Shown here: positions 57,101 to 64,000 of the stretch, one piece after another
Numbering within the stretch: position 1 is the stretch's first letter
Layout of the letters: the number at the start of each line of letters is the position of its first letter
DNA from: Anthopleura xanthogrammica
Taxonomy: Eukaryota; Cnidaria; Anthozoa; Actiniaria; Actiniidae
Assembly: GCA_964019055.1 (NCBI GenBank)
Contig: OZ025221.1
Location: 2,215,713-2,279,712 of the forward strand
DNA: 64,000 bases
Direction: 5' to 3'
Made by a program: the position numbers and the translations under genes
The notes under the pieces: generated by a model
The model's database searches: none
Seen by the model: only the letters and a program-made list of their open reading frames with translations
What the model was told of the DNA's origin: nothing

Positions 57101-60100
57101 TCTTTGGGTCTTTGGGTCTTTGGGTCTTTGGGTCTTTGGGTCTTTGGGTCTTTGGGTCTTTGGGTCTTTGGGTCTTTGGGTCTTTGGGTCTTTGGGTCTT
57201 TGGGTCTTTGGGTCTTTGGGTCTTTGGGTCTTTGGGTCTTTGGGTCTTTGGGTCTTTGGGTCTTTGGGTCTTTGGGTCTTTGGGTCTTTGGGTCTTTGGG
57301 TCTTTGGGTCTTTGGGTCTTTGGGTCTTTGGGTCTTTGGGTCTTTGGGTCTTTGGGTCTTTGGGTCTTTGGGTCTTTGGGTCTTTGGGTCTTTGGTCTTT
57401 GGATCTTTGGGTCTTTGGGTCTTTATCTTGATGTATTCGTAGAAAACAAGCATTTTTCATAATATAATCATCGCACTTACAGATTAAGCAAAGACTGTAA
57501 ATCTTTAAAAGCTCCTGGTTCTATAGCTTTGATTTGGTTCTTGTTAAGATCTCTAAAGAAACGAAACATACTATCGTTAAATATACATTAAGAAATATGA
57601 ATTATTTTTCATTGAGGCGCAGGTAAGTAGTAATTGCGCAGTCTTCCAAGTCAGTGACTCATGATTACTAAGAGAGGGATATTTCGGAGGAAAACCAGAG
57701 AATCGTGGGAAAAATTCTCGAAACAAAAGATATATCTAGGAAGCAATAAACTCACAAATTATGACCATAGCCGTGAGACGCAGTGCATTTGCAGTGCACA
57801 TAACTGATTTAGCATAACACTTAGAAAAAAATAGACAGTTACATAGACTTTGAGTACTTACAGTTTTCGAAGAGAACACAGTGTCAGAAATTCATCCCCT
57901 CTGATCCATTCAAGCTGATTGTGCGACAGATTTCTGAATAATAAAAATATTAAGTTAATTTCATGGTATACCTTCTACATTTTTGTTTAAAATGTCGTTC
58001 AGTAAGTTCAACGAGGAGCCACTTACAGTGTTTCTAACTTTACCAACCCTTCGAATGTTCCCTGCTCAATGGTACGCAGTTTATTTTCTTGAAAGAAGCT
58101 TTAAAAAAAAGCACAGAATAAACTAGTTAGTATTTTCCATAATTAATCATGGACAGCCTGTTTGCACATTGAGACGCAAGGAACATGCATACGACCTCGA
58201 TCATCTGAGTGCAAGAAATTTCAAAGTCCTGAATATATGCAAAACTCGACTGCAATGTTTGATATTTGAAATGCTGCTGATTGAAGATCGCAAACCAAAT
58301 CTCAATGTGCAAACAGACTCGATAAGAGCAAAGTTATTTACTTAAGAACTGAAATAACTATTATGATTAGAACAATACCTTTGTTTTTATATTGATGTAT
58401 GCGCATAATTATCTGTACATGACGATGGTTTCAGAATGAAACCGAAACGTTGTATTCTGCTACCCTTACAGTCAAACTAAGAAAACCGTGAACACCTAAA
58501 ATATGCCTGGAATGTTTATGTGTTTGATCACAGCGCGCTCACGCAAAGTTTTTTCCCGTTTAAAAGTTTCAAACTTCATATTTTAGTTTTATTCTCGTGA
58601 AATTAGAGATTTCTATTCGAGACAGACGGATACATGACAGAAGGATTCAAAACAAACTCTTTTCATAGTGGTTGGAAACATCTTTTTTAAAAGCAACTGT
58701 CTAAATAAACATTCCAGACATATTTTAGGTGTTCACGGTTTTCTTAGTTTGACTGTAATTTTCATTATTAAATCAATACAGCAGTCTTTGTTGATTAGAA
58801 ACAACATTCATCTTTTATCTTTTATAATTTAAAAAGAAACCCACACACATTATAGCCCAGAGGTTGTTTCGGTAAGCGGTTAATCAATAAAGTTGTTGTT
58901 TGATATGGTGCACGTGTATAATTAGTTTTCATTGATACTACTTACATAGCTATAATCTTCTTGGAATCGTTGAAGATCTTTCCGGATAACCAACTTAATA
59001 TATTATTTTCGAAATTCCTAGAAAAAGCATTATAAAATAACTGTAATAAACCTAGCCTTTATTCTGATTGGTTGGGCGCCTTCTTTCGCCTTTTTCCTCG
59101 TTTTCATCTTTTGAAACATCCAATGTTTCAGTCAGCTATAAGTCTATAAAACTTATGAGTTCGTGAGTTTTTATTTGTGATATGAACTCGTACAAAAACA
59201 GAGTGATTTAAACCTCAAGGGGAGACTTGATGCGATAAAAAAATTTATATTAACCCCAGTTTATTACCATATATAGGCTCTTAAACTTAGAATTTGAATA
59301 CCTTTTTGTGAAAACCTCCTTAAACTGAATGAGAACTAAGTATATAAATTTCAGCGACCTCAGCATTAAGCCATATAGATCTCTCGGTCCTCTGGCCATC
59401 GGGATCTATATGGCTAAATACGCCGGTCTTCGGTAATTAACCCTGTCATCCAGAAAGAATTCCATTGAAAACCTTTGATTCCGTTGATGAACATTCCATA
59501 AACAACAGTATGGTGAGTCAAGTGGCACCTTTGATCTCATTAGTGGTTCTTGAGGTCTTGCGGAATAGGTCACTAACAGGTCACGTGACCGTACCCAATT
59601 GAAACGAGCATGCAGTTGTATGAAAATGAACATCAGAAATGAAAAGTGCACTTCGATATCATTAAGAAGCAGCTTGTCAACAATAACATTTTCTCCTACA
59701 AACTTGTATAAAATAAAAATTTCTACAGTATCATTTCCCTTATAGTTGACATTATGGGCTGAATCTCCACCTCCTTATTCATATCCAGGTGCTCTAATCA
59801 TTTCATGGTTTGAAGAGTAACCTACACAGTATGTAGATTTGACAGGCCCTTGAATTTTCCCTCTTGCAAGGTTTCAATGTAGTTGCCTGCAAAAAACCTT
59901 AATGAAAGCATACAAACAAATTATTTTGCTTAAATGTGTTTACATTCGTACAAAATAATATCCTCGGGGTCGATTGATGGACTTGGGGCAATGTGGCCGT
60001 GGTCAGCAGACGTTAATAAGACAGTGTTTCCAAGACAATACTTACATACGTGTCAAGTGCGGCTTGTTTCGAAACCAGGTCTCTTCTACGCTTTTTAATC

Positions 60101-63100
60101 CGCTGTTCCTTATTACACTAAAAAAATAAGTGACATGACGTGACGTGACGTGATGTGACGTGACATGACTTGACGTAACGTGACTTGACATGACATGACA
60201 TGACATGAAATGACATGACATGACATGACGTGCATGACTTGACGTGACTTGACGTGACGTAACGTGACATGGCATAGCATGGATGATGTATGTTTACGTG
60301 ATATTACATGCGTTGGATGACGTGACCAGTTAGTGTCCTATTGCTTTGTGAAACTTAGCAAACACGGCCATTCAGCTGGTAAACACTCTACACTATAGAC
60401 TGAAAATGACTTCTCGAGTGAGAGCAAACTGGTTGTTTTCATGTAAGAACTTGAACTTGAACTTTTGAACTTTATTTTTAATTAGTGCCATTTTTTCTAC
60501 ATAAATACATTTAAAGTTGTGAAATTCCTTGTTCTGGGGTACACGCTAATTGTAACAGCCAGGGGCTGATCTACACAATTAGCTAGCTTGTATTACAGTC
60601 AAAATGGCTCAAGCGTACCCCTCTAGAATCCATTAATGAATATTCATTATTCGAATATTGAGTTCATTATTCACTCTGACTCCAAACTTGAAAATAGATT
60701 ATCTACTTCAATTTTGAATCGATTCTTAACAATTGCCATGCCAAGGTAGAAAAACTCCCCAGGAAGGCAATCATTTAGAATTTTAGTTGTGAAATTAGTG
60801 TGAAATTTAGAGTCTTCGAATTTCTTAATGAAAACTCAATATTGAATAATCAACTCAATATTCGAATAATGAAATCAATAATGGAGCCTAGGGGGTACGC
60901 TTGAGCCGTTTTGACTGTAATAGACCTGTAAAGGTCAGGAGTAAATAAGATACAAATAATATATGAATAAATATAAAAAGAATAATCTTGAAATAATATT
61001 CAAAAACTCATGAATAATTCATTCCTTTGGTCCAATTGGAGCGACCATATACGTCACGTGCGTGAACCTTTATACCCGATAAAGTCTTCTTCATTACTAT
61101 TCTTTATATAAAGAATACTAATGAAGATGAGTACTTTATATAAAGTTCTCATCCTTATTAGTATTCTTTATATAAAGATTACTAATGAGGACAACTTTAT
61201 CAGAGATGCTCGTTTATTAAACAGTGCTAAGTTATATAGATACACAAACATATACTATTATATTAGCTAAATACATAAATTATAAATGAAGAGAAAAAAT
61301 ATATATATATACAAGGAAAAGTTAAGGACAAAAAGAACTCTGATCGAAAAATTACGTAAGTACTAACATTTATAGAGATGCATTGAGATAAAAGATAGGT
61401 TTTCACTGGTTGGTATATGATTCAATTATATATGCTCATTAATAACGTTTTTGAAAATAGATTTTCTTGATTTCTTAAACTCTTCATCAAGAGAGTTCCA
61501 AATTGTTGCGCCAGCAAATTTCACATTGGATTTCCCATAATCGGTCCTAGCATGCGGAATTAAATCATTTAACTTTGAAGCAAATCTTGTATTATTATTA
61601 TGTGTTTGACTGGCAAATGAAAAGAAGCTATTACAGACATTAATAGCTTATTATACGTACATCCTTCTTACTGATTGTAGTCCCTCGAAGGCTCTCGGTT
61701 GAATTTCTTCGAATTGGTTTTCCTCTAATTGCCTGTGAAAAAAAATGATGACTTTGTCTTTTTTTTTTGGTATCAACATAGACCTCTTTAACTATAGACC
61801 CCTTGCAGCACGTCACGTCGGAATACAGCTCAATTTGGAGGACAAAACAATAGGTTCCAATCCTCAGGAGATAAATATTATTTTGTTTTGCCCTCCAAAT
61901 TGAGCTGCTCTGAAGTCACGTGCAAGGGGTCTATAGGACATAATGTTTTCCCCATTTTAGGCAACGTGTCATTCCCTAGAGTACCATTTCTTTGTCTAAC
62001 GGTTGCGCACGAGAAGACGCATGAATATAGATACAGCTCAACCAAAGAAACATCTTCTCAACGGAATGACACATTGTTTAAAATGGGAAACAATGTCTAA
62101 GCAAAAGAGGTCTCAATAATTTATTTGCACCAAAAAGTTAAAATTAAAATAATTTACAACATATTAGAAAAAAATTGGATAGTGCTAGAGTGCCTGAAAT
62201 AGTATAATCTTATTTAACTTCAGGTACCCTGGAATTACAATGAAGAATCTTGAAATTATATAAATATTGGTCGAATCAAAATTACATCATTATCTGATTA
62301 CACACACATACATACAAGCAATTACAAGGAACAAGGCAGGAGAAATAAATACAGAAAGATCGATTCAATATCTAATAATTTTCAATAAACAAATTGGTAA
62401 GACATTTTTTAAATATTTCTTTTGAGTTGATAGATTTAATATTCAATAATCTTTTAGCCCTCTAGTAATTCAAGCTTAACTTATTTTTAAAGGAAATAAC
62501 ACTCAGCATATCTTTAGTATCTGGTAAACAGTATCATCACTCGTGGCGATAACTATTTATCATCACTAGTGGCGAAAAATGAAGGTTAGGGACCGGTCAT
62601 TATTTACAAGGGAGGATGGGGTAGTGTGGGGGGATTTATTTTCGGATATTATTATTTGTATACTTTTCTTTAATTCTTTAGTGAGAATGGAAACACTCTT
62701 TCTCTTCTTTTTCTTTGCCAGAATGTGCAAAATTGTCATCACTTAAAACAATAAATATGTCGCAAATGCCTCTCAAAACCGGCGCTGGAAATTGCATTTC
62801 CGAGGGTCTGAATTTCAAAATTGATCTTGGGAGCATGCCCCCAACCCCCCTAGTTGCTCCCGCCTGCCTATGGCAGTCGATTGCCTCGGTAAACATTTCA
62901 GTCTTGCTACGGCCATGATATTGAACTGACTGTTGTAATGAAACACAATGGAAATGACTAGTTAACTTTTCTCAGCTTTTTGCCAGTTTTCATTTTTGAT
63001 GGCTCATTGAAAGGGAAGAGGGACCTCTGAAATGGAATCTATATGGGGGTGGGCCAGCACTTGAATTTAAGACTTTTAGAGCTAGGTGGGTCATGGGAAA

Positions 63101-63730
63101 ATTTTTTTACACACACACGAATCCCCCCACACTCCCCCTTATAAATAATGACTGGTCCCTTATCGCCACTGTTTAACGTACGCAAACTAATGAGTAAATC
63201 AGTTGAATATGGGATTTATTTGCCCATTCCAGATGTTTTGTATTTTCGAAGAAAACGAACATTTAACTTCTCAATAAAATGCTTTTGTAAACATTGAAGT
63301 CTCTGAATGTTGCTTACAGAAAGTTTAGAACTTTTGTTTCGTTGAATGCACCATTTTCCAGAGTTGTTAGGCTGTTATTTTTCAAATTCCTGCAAGGTTT
63401 ATAATGTTACGTTCTAATTCAAACAAGAAAAACAGAGCAAACAAATATTTTAGACCAAATGTCATAGTTCTCTTAAAGTGCATCCAAGTAAGGATAAGAT
63501 TTGTTTGAGTCGCATTGAGATTATCTTTCCGAGCACTATCAAACTAAGTAAAGAAAAAAATGACATGTGGTCTGAAATGGGAAAAATGTGTCAAAAGCTG
63601 AGTAGTTCCCTCGTTCTGACAACAGTAAACATAGTTCGCTTTGATCACTAGAACTTACAGAACATCTAGTGAATGAAGTCCTCTGAGCGTTCCTGATTGA
63701 ACAACTCGAATTTTATTGTGTTCAAGGTTC
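38577..63730 (-). CDS. LRR / GCC2-GCC3 cysteine-rich / multi-pass membrane receptor-like gene, 31 exons seen, 5' end outside window
   Basis: Minus-strand exons, 3' to 5': 38577-38890, 39341-40861, 41547-41687, 41767-41944, 42420-42507, then 26 LRR exons from 42777-42848 to 63659-63730. Each joins the next in frame with GT-AG borders. The protein order is at least 26 leucine-rich repeats, a linker, two GCC2/GCC3 cysteine-rich modules, a membrane domain with about eight or nine hydrophobic helices, and a charged cytoplasmic tail. This architecture implies a cell-surface protein with a long LRR ectodomain. The function is unknown; ligand binding and signalling are inference. The signal peptide and any LRR N-cap must lie beyond 64000. 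Symmetrical phase-2 72-nt LRR exons are known from LGR-type hormone receptors, but the membrane part here is not a rhodopsin-like seven-helix domain. The 42420-42507 boundary is the least certain. Confidence 0.88.
39082..39138 (+). repeat. (ACC)n-(AAC)n microsatellite in the last intron
   Basis: Six ACC units followed by about 13 AAC units, in the intron between the membrane exon and the last exon. Confidence 0.92.
39341..40861 (-). CDS. Large exon encoding Cys-rich stalk end and multi-pass membrane domain
   Basis: 1521 nt, phase 1-1. It begins G-TNLKEHAKF and contains further Cys pairs (CRCMENYY; GPCSICTKGYVC; CPVAESCLG; YEGPLCAVCGKGYF). Hydrophobic helices follow: WIIGQIVMASLAMAVLVVIV; KIVIGFYQVSVATFDAF; LLLSVTITAVVILMGQVF; FWILILFITFPS. 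After an extracellular-type loop with several Cys come SAALIYCIGFPLSMFVLL, RKIVVTSMLILM, LTAILSGLYSVGFAYS, LISLMAGSVNFTIGM and VTAILVGANVLVIALVAG. The KIVIGFYQV...YISWP signature resembles the TRP-like membrane module that follows GCC2/GCC3 repeats in many protist and invertebrate proteins. Confidence 0.88.
41547..41944 (-). CDS. Two GCC2/GCC3-type cysteine-rich exons
   Basis: Exons 41767-41944 and 41547-41687, joined phase 1. Motifs: CEPCNRGSFKSPSRQSCELC-PPG, then GGFYQDEMG, CKQCPAGSYV, CQSCPPG. This spacing (CxxCxxGxY...CxxCPPG) is the GCC2/GCC3 or ephrin-receptor-like signature found in extracellular stalks. Confidence 0.88.
42420..42507 (-). CDS. Linker exon after the last LRR (boundary tentative)
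   Basis: The frame VNTTHDDQTKYIILKRITRD-LKWENIALK ends at a GTAAAG donor (phase 0). To fit the phase-2 donor of the previous exon the acceptor must be GGATAAG at 42508-42509, which is weak. The sequence has an N-glycosylation sequon (NTT) but none of the cysteines of a typical LRR C-cap. Confidence 0.55.
43782..43985. mobile_element. MITE in LRR-gene intron, TAGACCC ends
   Basis: TAGACCCTTTTCGAATATGG, CGTCTATGACGTCAAACGAG at left are mirrored exactly by the right arm ending GGGTCTA at 43985. Arms are about 45 bp. The ends resemble those of the 61792 element (TAGACCCC). Confidence 0.8.
44531..45700 (+). repeat. Giant (GTTGC)n pentanucleotide array, LRR-gene intron
   Basis: About 1.1 kb (some 220 units) of GTTGC without a visible interruption, then about four GTTGT units and about ten GTCGT units (45640-45700). 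It lies in the intron between LRR exons 45986-46057 and 44412-44483, about 50 bp from the latter. All three frames are open on both strands because the unit has no stop. These frames are not genes. Confidence 0.97.
46138..46275. repeat. Diverged copies of the 57-bp satellite, partly inverted
   Basis: CCCTGAAACAACC...GGGCTGATCTAAGTCAGG, a second weaker copy, and then the inverse GGTTGTTTCAGGGTTCG at 46259-46275. Same unit as the array in tepsin intron 5. Confidence 0.7.
47640..47905 (+). repeat. Intronic repeat block A (matches 50755-51005)
   Basis: Shares TACTGACTGATTTACAGGCT, CGCTGCCCTCAAACCCCA, TGCAAC-TTT-AAAAGCTCGCC and CCCCAGTCCCCTCAT with a second block three exons upstream in gene order, same orientation. 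Confidence 0.75.
48265..48512 (+). repeat. (GGTGT)n pentanucleotide array, LRR-gene intron
   Basis: About 49 units, with one variant (GTCTG at 48327-48331). It lies between exons 48567-48638 and 47947-48018, only about 55 bp from the former (the donor side in gene sense). Confidence 0.97.
48840..48990 (+). mobile_element. SINE-like element with tRNA-like head
   Basis: GGTGGCGTAGCGTTG (A-box-like) and AGATTCGAGTCCTGC (B box) are followed by the TTGGTTCTCTCCTGTGCTTC...TTTTCTCTGGGTTCTCCGG body shared with 21870-21962. Confidence 0.6.
49024..49243. mobile_element. MITE with TACCGCTGTGTTC ends
   Basis: TACCGCTGTGTTC...ATTCATTTACGCAG is mirrored by CTGCGTAAATGAAT...GAACACAGCGGTA. Diverged relatives are at 43210-43400 and a half copy at 34341-34385. 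Confidence 0.75.
49244..49523. mobile_element. MITE directly abutting the previous one
   Basis: CTTCTCAGTTGAG, TTGGAACGACTGAAGTTTTG, GTCTAGCTCT and ACCGCCA-CATAGACCGTGAA are mirrored in order by the right half ending CTCAACTGAGAAG. The arms are about 110 bp and nearly complete. Confidence 0.8.
50755..51005 (+). repeat. Intronic repeat block B (matches 47640-47905)
   Basis: Direct repeat of block A with about 15 percent differences by eye. A TTCC microsatellite and T-rich DNA follow. Confidence 0.75.
51101..51134 (+). repeat. (TTCC)n microsatellite
   Basis: About eight TTCC units inside a T-rich stretch of an LRR-gene intron. Confidence 0.93.
51909..52279 (+). repeat. (AATCGA)n hexanucleotide array, LRR-gene intron
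   Basis: About 62 perfect units of ATCGAA. It lies between exons 52483-52554 and 51368-51439. The NRNRNR frame on the plus strand is an artefact. Confidence 0.97.
52849..52912 (+). repeat. Purine-rich mirror repeat
   Basis: GGGGAAAGGGAAAGAGGAGA followed by repeats of AGAGGGAGGGGAAAGAGG. Nearly all purines on the plus strand, directly beside LRR exon 52948-53019. Confidence 0.85.
54873..54952. repeat. Hairpin related to the 33-bp repeat at the window end
   Basis: CATGTTGGATGATATAACAA at left pairs with TTTGTTAAATTCATCCAACA-TGGCGG at right. The same ATATCATCCAACATGG motif is the core of the tandem array at 63782-64000. Confidence 0.65.
56472..57420 (+). repeat. (GGGTCTTT)n octanucleotide array, LRR-gene intron
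   Basis: About 118 units. A patch at 56566-56640 carries the variant GGGTCTTC in nearly every unit; the rest is almost invariant until the last few units (57390-57420). It lies between exons 57481-57552 and 55894-55965, only about 60 bp from the former. Open frames (WVFGSLGL / KDPKTQRP) are artefacts. Confidence 0.97.
58466..58758. mobile_element. MITE with TTACAGTC ends (Tc1/mariner-like)
   Basis: TTACAGTCAAACTAAGAAAA and CCGTGAACACCTAAAATATG at left are mirrored by an almost perfect right arm ending GACTGTAA. The arms are about 50 bp. It lies in an LRR-gene intron. Confidence 0.82.
60130..60285 (+). repeat. Degenerate (TGACG/TGACA)n array
   Basis: Pentanucleotide units with TGACG, TGACA and TGACT variants. 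It starts about 12 bp from LRR exon 60046-60117 on its acceptor side, separated by an A-run that gives the pyrimidine tract on the coding strand. Confidence 0.9.
60593..60920. mobile_element. MITE with TTACAGTC ends, TA-flanked
   Basis: TTACAGTCAAAATGGCTCAA, GCGTACCCC at left are mirrored by GGGGGTACGCTTGAGCCGTT-TTGACTGTAA at right. TA occurs on both flanks. It sits inside a LINE 3'-like segment (60470-60590 and 60925-60970). Confidence 0.8.
61062..61208. repeat. Second copy of the TTTATATAAAG palindromic family
   Basis: GTGAACCTTTATACCCGATA, AAGTCTTCTTCATTA and repeated CTTTATATAAAGAATACTAA match 37780-37870 closely. Confidence 0.7.
61440..61610 (-). mobile_element. LINE ORF2 C-terminal remnant
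   Basis: The minus-strand frame reads NNTRFASKLNDLIPHARTDY, then GKSNVKFAGATIWNSLDEEF and KKSRKSIFKNVINEH. It is the same protein end as at 5356-5560 but a different subfamily. It ends about 50 bp from LRR exon 61662-61733. Confidence 0.65.
61792..61936. mobile_element. Full-length MITE, partner of 23200-23318
   Basis: TATAGACCCCTTGCAGCACG and AGCTCAATTTGGAGGACAAA at left are mirrored by TTTTGCCCTCCAAATTGAGC and TGCAAGGGGTCTATAG at right. The internal AATAGGTTCCAATCCTCAGG is shared in inverse orientation with the 23200 copy. Confidence 0.8.
62115..62510 (-). mobile_element. Third LINE 3' fragment
   Basis: TTTATTTGCACC at the low end resembles a LINE 3' terminus. The minus-strand frame near 62505-62440 reads LPDTKDMLSVISFKNKLSLN, resembling the last residues of ORF2. 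Weaker than the other two. Confidence 0.4.
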
Positions 63731-63781
63731 CTACCCAAAACGCAAAACAGAAAAAAACTTTATAACTACTATCATGACGTA

Positions 63782-64000
63782 CTTTGTTACATCATCCAAC
63801 ATGGTTGCCATGTCTCTTGTTATATCATCCAACATGGTGGCCAAGTACTTTGTTACATCATCCAACATGGTGACCATGTATTTTGTTATATCATCCAACA
63901 TGGTGGCCATGTCTTTTGTTATATCATCCAACATGGTGGCCATGTCTTTTGTTATATCATCCAACATGGTGGCCATGTCTTTTGTTATATCATCCAACAT
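63782..64000 (+). repeat. 33-bp tandem repeat, cut by the window end
   Basis: The unit CATGTCTTTTGTTATATCAT plus CCAACATGGTGGC repeats every 33 bp, at least six copies to the last base. The long minus-strand frame (MLDDITKDMAT) is an artefact of a period divisible by three. It begins about 50 bp upstream of LRR exon 63659-63730. Confidence 0.92.

Larger units (their letters stand above)
42777..63730 (-). other. Array of 26 single-LRR exons, phase 2-2
   Basis: Exons: 63659-63730, 63318-63389, 61662-61733, 60046-60117, 59826-59897, 58946-59017, 58027-58098, 57862-57933, 57481-57552, 55894-55965, 54984-55055, 54549-54620, 53616-53687, 52948-53019, 52483-52554, 51368-51439, 50039-50107 (69 nt), 49581-49652, 48567-48638, 47947-48018, 47072-47143, 46935-46997 (63 nt), 45986-46057, 44412-44483, 43470-43541, 42777-42848. 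All others are 72 nt. Each encodes one 24-residue repeat such as NLSHNQLEWIRGDEFLTL or FLDKNNLTVLPDGLF, cut at the same position (second base of the Leu codon at the repeat end). Several are degenerate (60046, 46935, 42777). Every exon is symmetrical, so any one can be skipped or duplicated without a frameshift. Confidence 0.9.

Noticed and set aside
56472..57420. Interstitial telomere repeat
   Set aside because: The unit GGGTCTTT is 8 bp and differs from the metazoan TTAGGG; it is an ordinary microsatellite.
56315..57462. ORFs of 335-375 aa (GSLGLWVF, KDPKTQRP repeats)
   Set aside because: Translations of the GGGTCTTT array. The real exons at 55894-55965 and 57481-57552 flank it on the minus strand.
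63731..64000. 89-aa minus-strand ORF with MLDDITKDMAT repeats
   Set aside because: Translation of the 33-bp tandem array.

Overview
This window looks like nuclear DNA from an anthozoan cnidarian (stony coral or sea anemone type). The evidence is animal gene families with short exons and GT-AG introns, intronless lineage-type class A GPCRs in tandem, an AT-rich background, and a very high density of small palindromic elements (MITEs), LINE 3' scraps, SINE-like pieces and large microsatellites. The species cannot be fixed from sequence reading alone.

Layout. 118-1350 (+): last two exons of an endonuclease III-like DNA glycosylase (NTHL1). 1351-4053: nested TTAA-flanked MITEs and a foldback element broken by a (TAA)n/LINE-tail insertion. 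4054-5022 (-): an intronless HAD phosphatase resembling the thiamine-monophosphate phosphatase half of plant TH2. 5023-6473: LINE 3' debris and a promoter region. 6474-15215 (+): a complete 12-exon gene for tepsin, the AP-4 coat accessory protein. Its reading frame closes at 816 residues and both AP-4 ear-binding motifs are recognisable; its introns hold a 57-bp satellite, a 41-bp minisatellite and several MITEs. 16696-21516 (+): a tandem duplication of an intronless class A GPCR, in which copy 1 has a 1-nt frameshift and copy 2 is intact. 21991-23124 (-): a different class A GPCR without a canonical NPxxY. 23.2-38.5 kb: mostly non-coding and rich in repeats, with one possible small ORF (30999-31343, -).

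38577-63730 and beyond (-): the 3' part of a large receptor-like gene that dominates the right 25 kb. I read 26 single-LRR exons (24 of 72 nt, one of 69, one of 63; all symmetrical phase 2-2), then a linker exon, two cysteine-rich GCC2/GCC3-type exons, one 1521-nt exon with a multi-pass membrane domain, and a last exon with a charged repetitive cytoplasmic tail. The 5' end lies outside the window. Four large microsatellite arrays with different units (5, 5, 6 and 8 bp; about 0.25-1.2 kb each) lie in four different introns of this gene.

The genes do not form a pathway: DNA repair, vitamin B1 salvage, AP-4 trafficking and receptors are unrelated neighbours, as usual in animal genomes. The most notable items are the LRR/GCC2-GCC3/multi-TM gene with hormone-receptor-like LRR exon structure, its intronic arrays, the conserved tepsin motifs, the animal TH2-type phosphatase and the frameshifted GPCR duplicate. 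Exon boundaries were read by eye from splice sites and frame continuity and have not been tested against transcripts.
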